A DNA stretch of 64,000 nucleotides from Sapria himalayana (Eukaryota > Streptophyta > Magnoliopsida > Malpighiales > Rafflesiaceae). The notes under the pieces were generated by a model. The model made no database searches. It saw only the letters and a list, made by a program, of their open reading frames with translations, and was not told where the DNA came from. Position 1 is the stretch's first letter. Each line of letters begins with the position of its first letter. Both the position numbers and the translations under genes were made by a program. Location of the stretch: positions 4,076,261-4,140,260 of the forward strand of contig JAREIK010001468.1 in the NCBI GenBank assembly GCA_029783825.1, read 5' to 3'. Positions 26,215-40,600 of the stretch are shown here, piece after piece.

Positions 26215-27967
26215 GAGTAAAGAGCATGAGTTTTCATTCTCCAAAAAAAATATATTCTTCCTAAGCATTCATCATTTCAAAGAAGATATATTTTCAAAAA
26301 ATCTCATATAAAAATTCTCCATGTGCAAAGTTTATTTTCAAAAAATTCGGAGTTATTTGTATTTTAGTGCACCAATTACAAAATGTTTGATAAAAATCTT
26401 TAATAAAATACATCACAACATAAAATATTTACATTTTGATGCACTAAAAATTAGAAACCCACAGTGTTTTGTGAGGAAGAAGAAGAGAGTGTGAGCTCTC
26501 TTCCTCCTTTGCCATAAAAACCAAAACAAAAAAAAAAGTAAAATGGCTCTCTTCCTCATTTAAAAACATGTTTCTTATTATATTAGAGAAGACTATGAAA
26601 GAGATCATGAAAAAAATAAGATTTTAAACTTCCAATATAAACTATGTCGTACCATTTACTTTAATTATAATTTATTTTACTACAAAATTATAATTATACT
26701 CTCACTTAATTGAAATAATTCATGCATGTTGTTAATTTAGCACTTATTAAATTCTCTATATTAAAAATATAAATACCCATCAATTAAATTAAATTATTTT
26801 CTCGAGATCTTCTACCTAACTTATTTGATATACTAGATTAAAATATATCTGTAGGGTTTGAAAATATTAAAACTTATAAACATCCTCAGGGAAATATCAC
26901 CAATCCTTTTGAAATGACACGAATTTCATCAATAATTACTATTCACCATATACTTTATAAATATATCTAACTTTCAGAGTCTCTTAGTCTATTTATAGAA
27001 CTTACATTTTATGAATCAAAAACAACTATCAATATGTATACTTATTTATCAATCATTTCAAGATTAAAAGTAATAATATTTATAATAACAATGAGACATA
27101 TTTTATGCTACATGTTAGTATAAATTAATTATATCATGGTGATCCCATTCAATACTGCTAAGAATATCAACATTTTTGGACTGTTTTAATACTTATTATT
27201 TGTGGATAAGACTGTATATATCATTGAGATTATGTACAGGCTAATTTCAGGGATATGATTTATCATCCCAATTCCATATATAATTTGTAATTCTCTCATC
27301 TATGATATAGAAAAAAAAAACAATCTTTTTTTTCCTCCATATTTATGTTCAAATACTCAAACATATTGATACAAAAAGTTAGAATTTTATCATTTTCTAT
27401 CGTCAATATTTACCTACTAAAACATTAAAATAAATATTTTAATATTTATTTTAAATTTTTAAAATTAATATTTATGGATCTTAGATTACCAGAACTCATT
27501 TATTAGAATATTTCTTTGTTCATTTCCTACCTATAAAATTGATTATTAGAACTCAATTTTTTGGTTGATGTATCTAACTTATTTATGGATCTTAGATTAG
27601 TTGAATTTTCTAGTCTTTAAAATTCTCAAACTTTCTTTTGTCTGATTAAAAATAAAATAATTTTTGGATAAAATTTTTAATGGTTAAGTTAATTTTTGGA
27701 CAAAATTAAGTAGTGTTTCTTCTTGATTAAAAATAAAATAAGAAATTATGGTCATGGATATTTATCATTACGGTATTGTTTTAATATAATTCATGGATTA
27801 TTAGTGTGTGACAAAATTTTCTTTAATCATTGTCAAATATTAATTTGATGGGGGTTTAAATTATTGATATTTTTGATTATTAAAATATTAGATAGTCATA
27901 AAAATGCATGAAAATTTATTAAAAACCATGAAATTACTTTTAATTTTCATGGAAATTTTTATTTTTT
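26215..27967. other. AT-rich stretch between the Copia element and VIM
   Basis: No coding features, terminal repeats or tandem structure recognised. Long-range VIM promoter elements could lie here, but none can be pointed to. Confidence 0.5.
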
Positions 27968-28266
27968 AGCAAAGGACATGACAAGTCATGATGTCACTTG
28001 CGTATCACTCACTGAAATCTGTGGATCACAGCCAACAAGCGCCAGCCCAGGCCCCAGACGAGCGGCTTGGAGTTGGAATTTACCAATCCGGGTCGGGTGT
28101 ATCCGTGCTGTCTCAGCTTGACCAGAACTATTTTTCAGGACTTAACAGTCATTTCAATTGCGGCCGATTCAAAATTCGGCTCCCTCCCAACTCTTCCGCT
28201 TATTTCCCTCCCACCCTTTCCATCCCCGCCTGCCGCCTCTCCCCCTTCCTTCCCATCTCATTGCAA
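27968..28266 (+). promoter_or_regulatory. Probable VIM 5' leader and proximal promoter
   Basis: Base composition shifts from AT-rich to mixed, C-rich sequence (CCCTCCC-type tracts) just ahead of the VIM start. The VIM frame stays open here from 27988 but shows nothing I recognise. No TATA box is obvious, so the transcription start cannot be placed. Confidence 0.4.
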
Positions 28267-28698
28267 ATGGCTGGCGCGATCCAGCTTCCGTGCGACGGCG
28301 ATGGCGTGTGCATGCGATGCAAACAATCACCGGCCGTCGAGGAAACTCTCACTTGCAGCACGTGTGTGACTCCATGGCACCTGGCATGCTTGCCATCTCC
28401 CCTCGAAACCCTCGCATCCACTCTCCAGTGGAACTGCCCCGATTGCTGCGGAGATGGTGCAGCCCCACCATTTTCTTTGACTGGGAACGGTGGGCCGCTG
28501 GTGGCTGCTGTAAGACAGATCGAGGATGATCCATGTCTGACTGAGAAGGAGAAGGCTGTCAAGAGGCAGGAGTTGTTGAGTGGAAAGGAGGAGACCGACA
28601 CCAAGGGGAACGCGGAGAGTTGGAATGATGTGATGGATGTTCTTGATGGGAGCTTTAGGTGCTCATTTTGCATGCTGCTGCCAGAGAGACCCGTCACG
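28267..28698 (+). CDS. VIM/ORTH: VIM exon 1: PHD finger and start of RING 1
   Basis: It encodes residues 1-144. The PHD shows paired cysteines (VCMRC, CSTC), a histidine in TPWHLAC and a closing CPDC. The exon ends after CSFCMLLPERPVT, the first zinc-ligand pair of RING 1, at an ACG|GTGAGT donor in phase 0. Confidence 0.95.
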
Positions 28699-31600
28699 GT
28701 GAGTTCTTTCTGGTTCAACCTTCCTGTATGTTGGAGCCCTAATTGTCGTTTGAAACTATATTCATTTTAATTCGACTCATACTTATCATGCTTCCATTAA
28801 TGATCACGGATAACCAAGTTAACCACTCCATCTTCTATCTCTCTGTTTGTTACCCACACCCAGTCAGACAACATTTCTTATTTTTACATCCAAACCAAGG
28901 CTCACATGCCTTTAGGTACTAATATGAAGTTTAGTGATGACCATGATTGTTGGTGGCATGTATGTTGGCTATAATTACGAACAATGTCTTCCACAAACAT
29001 GCGAAACAGTAGTTTCATTGATCGTACAGTCCGCCTCCTTTACAATAATAACGATCACTAGGTTGCAGTTGAGAGTTCACGTTCTTTTCAATTGAGAGAT
29101 TGTTGATGAAACTTGAGCTGTATTACACTTTCTGGAAGCAGCCTTCCCAGCTTTGACCTGCGTGTTGCTGGGTTAAAGGGATGCCTATTGCAGTTGCGAA
29201 GGCAGTGGTATAATGTAGTGTGTTAGCCGATGCTGACCTTTCTGTGGCACTAGTGCCCAATATTGTTGACTCCAATAAGCTGCTCTATGCATGCAGCACC
29301 TGGCTTCAAACCCACGCCGTTTTTTCAGATTGTTCCATAATCAATTACCTAATCTGGTCAATGGCTATGTGATCTGTCATACCTAATCTAGATTTTAATG
29401 AAAATAAATGAATGATTATTAGCACGCACATGCTGGGTCTTGTGACAATTTGATGAACTCATCTTTGTTCATATTCAGACACCGTGTGGCCACAATTTCT
29501 GTCTCAAATGCTTTCAAAAATGGATTGGTCAAGGTAAGCGAACATGTGCAAAATGCCGCAGCACAATTCCCCCCAAAATGGCTAGTCAGCCTAGAATCAA
29601 TGCCAGCATGGTGGCTGCAATCCGCGTGGCAAAGATTTCAAAGTCAATTGGTGCCGGTGGCCCCCTCAAGGTCTATCATTTTGTTCACAACCAGCACAGG
29701 CCTGAGAAGGCATATACAACTGAACGGGCACAAAAAACTGGGAAAGCCAATGCCTGCAGTGGAAAGATATTTGTCACTGTGCCACCAGATCATTTTGGTC
29801 CCATCCCTTCTGAAAATGATCCAGAGAGAAATCAAGGTGTGCTAGTCGGGGAGTGCTGGGAAGATAGATTGGAATGCAGGCAGTGGGGTGCGCATCTTCC
29901 CCACGTTGCTGGTATTGCTGGCCAATCAAATTATGGTGCACAGTCGGTCGCGCTGTCTGGGGGTTACATAGATGATGAGGATCATGGAGAGTGGTTCTTG
30001 TACACTGGAAGGTTGGTCACCTTTTAATACTCTTGTATTAGTTTTCTATACCAACTCTCTTTTTGAAATCATCACATCTGTCATTAAAATTAGTGGTGGA
30101 AGAGACCTCAGCGGAAACAAAAGAACTAACAAGGAGCAGGCATTTGACCAGAAGTTTGATAAAATGAACGAGGCTCTCAGAGTGAGCTGCAAGAAAGGTT
30201 ACCCTGTTAGAGTTGTGAGGTAAGCATTAACATCTCAAAAATGATTTTGCTGCTCTTTTTTGTTTGCTATTCTGTACTTTATGTTGCATTTGTATTTGCC
30301 TATTTTTCTTTTGTACAATTGCTTAGTGTTATGCTTTTAATTCATGACATTATTTTGTGCAATCAAACTACTACTTTTAAACATTGCAATAGAAGTGATG
30401 TGTTATCTTGTAGCTCCATGTAGCCCCCTTAAAATGCTATCGTTATTGTCAATGTGTTGTGCAATTATTGAATATTTCCTACCAATTTTGTGATTGTAAT
30501 TCATGACCATGACATTGAAAATCAAAATTGATAAAAAAAGGATGCTCATCCACTAGAACATGAAAAAATTGTTTTATGATCTGATCTTCCAAAAAAAAAA
30601 ACAAGACTATATACATATTATGCATAGCATAAATGCCTTCGTAAAAAAATGGCCGTTTCAACAATAACATTGTTCTTCCAAATTTATAATCTTGACTTCT
30701 CTTTATTTTTTTGGATGGTTATCATTGAGAGCAGAAAACATGTTTTTTGGAAAATACTTATTCATGCTTTGATAATTTCACTTGGAAAAAGTTCAAATCT
30801 TTTAGATGTGAAATTTCATCTCCATGGATTATATGTTTTGAGTTTGAGATTTTTTAGACGTGAATTTTTTAATTTATTAGAGCCTAATTTGTAGGTCAAG
30901 ATTTACCTATTGTAGTTCTCGATAGAGGGAGTCTTGGAGGTCAGTCGGGCTGATCATGTATGACAGATAGGTAACTGATAGTAAAATTTTAAAATGTGAA
31001 AGCATAAGGCAAGATATTTTTTTGTTCGTGAGGTGAGACGTAATTTTTGAGGTATTGAGGTGTAAGCTTTTTGAGCTACACATTATATAATTAATCAATA
31101 TTTAAGAAATATAAAATAAAATAAAATAAAAGATGAGAATGATGACATACCTGGAGATGAAGCCGAGAGGAGATTGAAGTGGTCGCCATTGCTGTCGCCT
31201 TTGTCTGTGCTCAATCTTCACCACTATCATTGCTTGAGGTAGGGTTTTCTTTCAAAATAGCTTTTGATGTAGGCTTTAACGGGTTCCTCTTTTAGGTTTT
31301 ATTTTTTCCCTTCTCTCAAATGCATATGCATCTCTCTTCAACGTATGAAGGGCGCAATTAAAGTGTGTCTTGGACACGCTTCACTGAAGAAGATGTATGT
31401 CTTTTATGTGTGACGCTTTTTTTTTGATGCCTCTGTGTTTCTTCCCCTCCTTGCCCTAAGGTGCACATTAAGACGCGCCTGGATAACGTCTTTGAAACCC
31501 TTGACTGATAGGCTAGTCCAAGCCCAAATCTATACTTGGGTCTTTTGCTTTGGTCAAATGGGTCCTTGTTTTTACTACAATGATTGTTTGGACAATGGTG

Positions 31601-34600
31601 GCTTGCACAATTATGTAGGACAATCACAATTCCTTGTATAGTTTTCAAAAATGTATTCACAAAAAATTAAATAATGTTAAATAATTAACAGATAATAATA
31701 TTAGAAATTTTGATATATTTTATTAAATAACTATCATGTTATTCATATTTATTATTTTTTGAGATTTCGTATTATTGAACATTAACATGAAATGAATTTA
31801 TATTTTTAACTCATTTAAAAATTATTAATATTGAAAACTAATAATAGAGTACATGCATAAAAAATATAAAATGTTAGATTTAAATTTAAATTTCAATGAT
31901 TTATTATCTTGGATTTAATTTATATCTTAAAGTAAGTTATGAAGGTCTTAAAATTATTCTTAATGCACATTATTTTTTGGTTTTTATATATTATAATTCA
32001 TAATATCATTTGGATGCACAAAATTATTTTATTTATTTATTATATATTAAAATAAATTAGACAAAGTAAATAATATTTAACAAAATATTCAAAATAAGTA
32101 GAGTTCAATAATACGAAATATTTGAATCTGGATGATCAAACATGCTCATAGTTCAAGTTTGAAATGTTAATTTCTGCTCAATCACTCAAATTTGAATAAT
32201 TATTTGATTTAATTTTTTGGATCTTGTATCTATTATTCATAAGTTTAATATTTTTTTTTGTCGAAAGTTAAGTGAGATTTTCAATTTTGTTGCAACTAGT
32301 ATGAGACATGCTTTTTGTTCATGTAGTTGCTATTTCTTTGAAATTTAAATTTAATTTAAAAAAAAAATTACAATGCTAGTGAATATTATTGTTGACAAAT
32401 TATATCATTAAGATATTTTTATATTTTAGAGGTTGAAAACATGGTGCTAATATATTGGAATATATTAAATATGATAAAGAATTGATAGAGTATTTTGATA
32501 ATCTAGCAATAAAAGTTTTTAATTTTATTTTTGATAATGTAGTTGAAATTTAACATATCAAAATATATTCTTATAATTTATATTAATTTTTAGTTCATCA
32601 GTATACATTTTTTCATGTATTGAAATGTAATATATTATATGCATAGTGGATTGCTCTTTATGTATGAGTATTAATTATTATTTAAAATTTTTCATTTCTA
32701 ATTTTTACATAATGTTTTGTCTTAAATAAATGCATTTGAGTTTTAAATATGCTAATAATTTTTTTTCAAACATTTATTTTTTATTCAAAAAATTCTTGAT
32801 TGGGCTGGTTCACCCTACCCTACCCATTTTGCATACATGTTGGGCAATTTTTTGACCGTGTGGGTATCAGGGGTAGGTTGGTTGGGTGAGTTGGATTGAT
32901 AGTTATTTTTGAAACTAGTGTTGCAACTCATAGGTGGATAAATTCTTGTCTTCATTTTCTCTCTCTTGATGATTAAAAATGAAATCAATATACATGATTA
33001 TAATTGGAGCTTTATGCTAAGACGTAAAGGAATTCATATATTTTTTGATGACTAACTTTTTTGCAACATTGTTAAAATAGGAGGCGTTCAATAGTAGAGT
33101 CAGGTGAATTCATTGATGTTATATAGAGTTATCTTTTTTTAAATGAGAAGTTGAAGGTTAATTTTATTCTTGTTTTTTATTGGTAACATTTTTTTTTTTA
33201 ATTTTTTGGTAGAAATTATCCCATTTGAAGCTTGGTACCCCTCTCAATATTAATCTTTCCTTTTTTTTTTGTTTACTATTTCACGATAGTAGAGTTTTTT
33301 TTTACCTTCTTACCAAATTTAAGTGCCTTTTGTTTTTATTTATTGTTCATTCTGTTGTAATGGGTTATTTAAATATTGCATATTTTGGATTTATTATGAC
33401 TTATTTTTGAAATATCAATCTTAAGAGTCATATGGGTAAATATAATTTTTATTTTTTTGTTGAGTTGTTAGATTGCATATGAGTGTTATAATTAGTTTTT
33501 TTTAGTTATTATATTATTATATAAAATTTTAATATGGTATTGGAGTATTCCAATTAGTATTTTTTGAAGCCTGGTGGCCTTCTCAATATTAGTCTTTTTC
33601 TTTCTTTTCCTTAATATGCTATTAGTAGAGTTATTTTTATCTTGTTATCAATGCTAATTGTTTTTGATTTTGAAATATTCTTCATTCTACCATAATAAAT
33701 TATTTAAATCTTGCATTTTTTTAATTCATTACTTCATTTGTTTTTGAAATATCAATCTCAAGAGTTATATGAGGAAATAAAATATTATTTATGTTGAGGT
33801 GTCTGATTATCTATGATTTCTTTAATTATTTTTGTTTTTTATATATTTTCAGCTGCATCATTTTTTTTAATATGAATAAATTTTTTGTTTGCTATATTAT
33901 CACAAAAAATTTGAATGTGATATCATGATCTTCCAATTAGTTTTATATCAGTAACAATGCCTTATTTGTTAGTGATCTATTTTATGTTAATGATATACTT
34001 ATTGTTATATTTTATTAAATAAGAGGTATTTTATTAGTATTTTATTAAAAATTGATTTTATGAATAATTAATTTTATTTATGATCATTAAGTATGTGATT
34101 TGGTAATAAAATATATATTTAAAATAATATTATTATCCTAGTTATTTGTTGCTCATTATTTATGAAATAATAATAAATTAAGTTTAATATAGAATTTTAT
34201 TGATGAATATGTTTATTAATCAATAATATGTGTTATTAAGTTAGTTCATAAATACATATTAAAGAATAATGTATAGGATTGATCTGCTATGAAAATATTA
34301 TATGGCATAAATGCTAAGTAATTCTCATATAATAATATACTTTTAATTCTTAGGACATTAATTCACAATTGATCCTTATATGATGAAATCCATAACTTGA
34401 TGATCATATAGATTATGATTGGATATAAAATGAATAATGCAAATGAATGTGTGAATGAGAAAAAATTAGTCATTCTTTTGGAGAGAGATGTCTATATGTC
34501 TCTCGATAAGTGAAACAAAAAAATATATGATTATGTTCAAATGAATTTGTTATAAATTAAAATGCAAAAATGAAATAAATAATGTTTCATAAAAATAATG

Positions 34601-37600
34601 TGTAACTCTCACTCTTATATAGTAGAAAAATAAGATCGGTGTAGTTCATAAGTTTTATGTTATCAAAAATATAAAAAGTAAAATTAAATAAAATAAATAA
34701 ATAAAATCAAAACATTTCTCATCAAGCTAATCCATACAAGTTTATAATACTCAATTTGAAGAAAAGAAAAGTAATCTGAGGCTTCTTTAAGGTTTTTGTA
34801 AATATGTTTTTTGGTTGTTCTATTGGAAAAATATATATTATAGTAATGATTTTATTTTGAATTTTTTCTTTAAGAAATAAGTAATTTATCTTTGTGCTTG
34901 TTTGTTCTTTAAATATTAGTTTGAAGACTATATGCCTCATTCTCTTACTCTCATAGTAAATGGTAATGATATAAGATAATGCATATTTGGTTTTTTTGAG
35001 TAGATGTTACATTCAGAGTATATTACAAGTAATTATTATTATTGCTTTGAATTTTTTTTTTATATTAAATCTTAAAATAATTATGACTTATTTTTCAAGA
35101 GATAAAATTATCTTCAAAAAAATATAAAATTTGATTATATATTTTTTTCTCAGTATATGTTGGTGTTCAACTTAAATTTGAATATTTGACTAAATATAAG
35201 TATTCATTATCTCTAAATTATATCTTAAGTCTTAAGATTTTTTCACATATATCAACATGTGAAGAATTGTGTCAAGGTAAATTGCCAAGAAAATTTTATG
35301 AAATGACTAAATATTGATTGTGTATGTTATATTTGGTATGATTATAGTTAAATAATTAATTTTTTATATGATTTTACTATAATTAATAGAATTTATTGGA
35401 GTTACAAGAAAAGATAAGATAATATCTAAATCAATATAAGTATTTGATGAAATACAATTCAAAAAATTAATCTCTACAAGAGTAACAAATATATATTTTC
35501 TTTATAATAAGATATAGAACAAGTCATCTATATTAAGAAGAATTTTGTGTCTTCAAAATTTTTTTTGTCTAAAATTATGTTTTAAGGTATTTGTTGAGTT
35601 GAGTGATTCCTAATTCGTCATTTCATATAATTAAAAAATCATCCATGTAGATAATGGAAAAAATTATTTTATCATTATGATTTTTCTAGAATAACAAAGA
35701 AAAGTCATTGATATACATAAGTAACTCAAATAAGGTGATTATTTGTAAAAATATTTCAAATTAAATTTTTGGTGATTATTTTAGGCTATGTTGCACTTCC
35801 TGTAATTTGTAAATTATATTTGATTATATTGCTCGAAATATTTATGAATGTTATATATACACATCTTCTTTAAGGATATCATAAATAAATATATATTTTA
35901 TATCTAGTTGATGTATCTTTTAATTCAAAAATATTATAAGAAAAACAAGAATACATACTAAAACAATCATAGTAATTACTAGTTTATGTAAAATATTTGA
36001 GTGTATCCTTTTGTTATAAGTCTCATCTTAAAGTGATATGTTTTTTTACTGATGCCTTTATAGTAAATATTCATATACAATCATTAATAAAATTTCTCAA
36101 AAATTATAGTGCTAGTTCTCATGTCCCATTTGAGTGGAGGAAAAATATCTTTTATATCATTACTCAGTGTTATCTTGGATGAGATAATTACTTAGAAGGT
36201 AATTTGAATATTTTAGTATCAAATAAAATAATAAAAGAAATAAAAAAAACATTTATATGGGTCTAAATGTGATCTCCTTACTTGAAAAATCCTTTTCTTT
36301 TCAAAAATAATATAATTTAAATTCATTGGTAAAGTTTGACAAGTTCACTTGAATGACATTATACTGAGTATCAATATGCTAAGATGTAGTAGATGAATGT
36401 CTCTCTATTAATTGGTAATCCAGACAAGACTACATATAATAGAGGGAGGGTAGTAGATCTTGGTGCTACATTTGGACTTGTATTTTTTATATTTTTATTA
36501 ACAAATAAGTTATGGTTTAAAAAAAAAAATAATATTCACTCATTAAACTTTTCTCTGGTAAAAAATATTCATATTTTTGTGGGTATTAGAGTATCTAAGC
36601 AAAATATATCTCAAGGCCTAATATGTCAATATGTATGATCTTACTTGGAATATTTTTTTCTAAGTAAGAATGTATACATAATTTCAATCAGATATTTATT
36701 TATTTTTTTAGTAATTTCATAGCTAGGGTATATCAGTGTAGAAAGTATGGTGTATAATCTGATGATCCATAAAATAAATATTAAATCGATCTAACATATA
36801 TTCTAATATTTTGTTATTTTTTAATTTTTAATATTTTTATTAAATTAAGTTTTATTTTTTAATGAAAAAATATAAAAATTAGAAAAATTTGTGATATGTT
36901 ATAAAAGTGATATATTCATGTATATTTTGAGTAAATATAAATAAAGGTGATAATATGCTTTAATTCTTCTTTGATCATATCTTTCACAAGATTCATACAT
37001 GTCTAAGTGTATCGGATTGAATTATTCCTACTAAAATCTGAATGGTGTTTAGGATAGAAAACTTAAGTAGGTTTTTTTAGTTGATGTGCTTAATATTTTA
37101 GGATCAAAATATTATTAAGACTATGATAAAATATTCTTAATTCGGTTAGTTAGAGATAATCAAGTTAAGAATATATAAGTAACATATAAAAATACTCATA
37201 CATCTAAAGAGAGATTATTGTTGAAGAGAAAATATATGGTTGAGTTGTCTAAAAAGATAATTCATAAAAAATTAATTGACTGCATAATTATTTGAGGTGC
37301 AAGTAGGAGTGTCAATTGGGCTATGATGGCCTAACATAGTCTGAATTTTGGTGGCCTAGTTGGGTCATCGTACCATGCTTGAAATGATATGGATCGGGTA
37401 CTTGGGTTTGCCTTGCTGGCACTGCATCATGTGAGGCAAGCATTGCATTGTCGGAGGCTGGCTCTGAATCACATGAAGGCTCGCCTTCCCAAGCCAAGCT
37501 TGTCGGGTCGTGTCAAATAATGCTGACAGTGGCACAACATTGGCCAGCCATTCAGTGGCCCTAAGCCTTGGCCTAGTGGCTGGTGCCCAGTGGGTGAGGT

Positions 37601-40600
37601 AGTGATCACTGCCACCGGACTGGCCAGGCCAGCTCCAACAACCAGCCAATCCAATTCAGTCTTCAGTAGCCACGACGACACTGGCAATACCTGCCACTGT
37701 TAACCGTGAAGATGAAATGATGAAAATTATAATCAAAGATTTTTTTTTTAAATGTTAACCCATCTATTTTTTTGGGTTTTGTGGTTTTGGATGTTATGTC
37801 AAGATGATGACTTACACGATAAAATTGAGGCATGGAGTTGCCAACCATGAAGATCAGAATCAGTCGGAGTGGCCTTGCCCTCCCGGCGAACCACTGCCCA
37901 TATTGCAGCTTTAAATGAAAGATTTTGTTTTTCAGAGATATGTGGTCCTTTTCCCCCAAGCTCCGCAGTTTCAAATGATGCATCACATGGTTGTGTGTGC
38001 ATGTGGGTAGTCTACCCAAAGGCTATAATAGAGTACCATATGGCCGTGGTGGACCACACCTGCATCCCAACCCCTGAATCTTGGCACTGCAACTTGCAAA
38101 CTGTGCCGCATTGTGTTTTCCATTCGTTGTGGCACATCATGCTATGGGGTTTGGGGCCCATGAGGAGGCCCAAGGCACCTGGTACTTAAAGCCCGAAGTT
38201 TGGGGCCTTGGATTGTCTCGCGATGCATCACCCAGGCTGGCCTGGGTCAGACAGAATCATGCTAGGCGGGGGTAAAGGTGTCAAACGGGTTGTGCCATCA
38301 TGACTTATTTGATACCATTTCAAATGATTAAATAATTTTTTTTAAGATCAAGATTATTAACTTAATGAATTTGAGATTATTAACTTAACGAATATGTAAT
38401 GTGTTCAACTTAGTGAATTTATTTAGATACAATTTCAAATGATCTTGGCAGAAGTATTTGTTTCTTTAAGAACAAGATTGCATATTATCATAGAGTTATA
38501 ATTTTTATTTTAATAAGAATATGTAATGTGGCTTTTTATAGAATCTAATTTTTTTGGTAGTATATTAACAAATATATTCATTGAACCTTGATTGTATCTT
38601 TTAGTAGAAATTAATGATTTTATTGATTTTGTTAGATATATGATAATTTTATAAAATTTTAATTATTTAATCTTATCGAATTCGATGTGTTAAATAATAA
38701 GCCAAAAAAAATAAATGCTAAACACGTGGTGCATTTATGTAATGAGTCAATGAATTGAGGTAATTCACATGTTGAATGTTCTAATCAATACTAAAAAAAT
38801 AAAAGAAAATAAGCTAAAAATTGATAAATTACAATATTTTTTTTCATGTTAATGCATAAAATTTTATAATACAAAGCTTTGAGTCAAACAAGATAAGATG
38901 AGATCTCTTCTAAGTTTTTATAAAGATGTCTATTGCTTGATCTATTATCTGAATATAAGTTATAGTAATGGTCTAATTATGAATATCTTTCTTAAGAAAG
39001 AAATAATCTATCTTTATGTATTTCTCTTGATTTTTAAATATTAAATTAGAGATTATATATCTCATTGTTTGACTATCTTTATAAAAAATAGTGGGATAAT
39101 AAAGTGAATACTCAATCTTTTGGAGTAAGAATAAGATTCAAAATATCTCATAATTAATCATCATCATAACTTTGAATTTTATATATGTATTGAAACTCGA
39201 TATAATTAGATGTTTTTTATTTTTTCATGAGACAAAATTATACACAAGAAAAGTATTAAAATACTTAATAAATTTCTTCTTTGTGTAAGTTGGTACATAG
39301 CTTGAATCTTAATAACTTGCTAACTGTAAGTATCCATGTTCACTAAAAGAGATCTTAAGGCTTAAAATCTTTTTAATATACCTTAGCATGCAAAGATTTG
39401 TGTCACAGTGAACATGTTGAGAAAAAGTTAGGAAATAACTAATTATATTTTCTACATAAGATATATTTGGGTCTAGTATTAATTAAATAATTAATTTTCT
39501 ATATAATTTTCATGAAAATAATTGAGTCAATTGTAGTTGTCACATCGGACGAGAATTGATTTTGGATCAATTGGAGTATTTGTTGGAACACAACACAATG
39601 ATTAACTTATATGAATATTTTAATTATATATCTTTTCTATAACAATATAATATATCTCATTAAGTAGATTATTTTTATCTCATGAAAATATTTGAGTCTC
39701 TCATAGTTATTAATCTAGAATTGTGATGGAATGTACTCTTGGAATTATGAGATTTTAACTTTTAGTATTCCATAATTAGAATATCATTCACATATATAAT
39801 AATTAGAATTATCTTGTTATTAAAATTCATTTGAAAAAATAAAGAATAATCCATAACATATTTGTGTAAATTACACAAAATTGTATGTGAAAATCTTGTA
39901 AATCAATTTTTAGGTAAATATTTTAGATCATATAATATTTTTTGAAGCTAGTAGGCTATGTCTGATTATGATACTCAAAATGCATGTGGCTGCTTCATAT
40001 ATACTTTCTAAAGATAATGAAAAAAATATGTTTAGTTGGTGTACCCTTTATCTGTGTAACACTACAAGTGAAATAAGAATATTCATACAAAAATTATCTT
40101 AGTTACTGGAAAGTGTATCCTAGTAATCTATATAAAATATCTGAGTGAACCCCTTTCACTATTAGTTTTGTTTTAAAATGATTTTTTTTTTAATTTAGAT
40201 GTCTTTATAGTTAATACTTACATACAAACAACACTAATTTTTTTTTGAAACCTGTGTTACTATTTCACAAGTTTCATTTGAGGACATGACATTTATTTTT
40301 TATAATATGATATAATATTATTTTAAGTGAGATAATACCTCATAAGAAGATCTGAGTATGCTAGTACTATCAAGAAATATAATAAAAAAAAGTAAGTAGT
40401 AAAAGAAAAAGATAAAATATGTTAAAATTTGTGAGATTGAATATTGAGTACAACTTATTTATTTTTTTCAGAGGGCAATCGAAAGATAAATATCATATGA
40501 GTTGGTTGATAGATCATTTTGCTTTTTGGTAGACTTATCTCTAATTTGAGCTAGTTGCATATGTATTCATCTTTTAATATAAACTCTAATCTCTGAGTGG

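Noticed and set aside
27988..28266. N-terminal extension of VIM to an upstream in-frame ATG
   Set aside because: The extension has no family similarity, and conserved VIM sequence starts right after the ATG at 28267. It cannot be excluded without transcript data.
30241..31660. Short open frames in the first part of VIM intron 3
   Set aside because: They are short, of low complexity, lack recognisable similarity, and lie in intron sequence.
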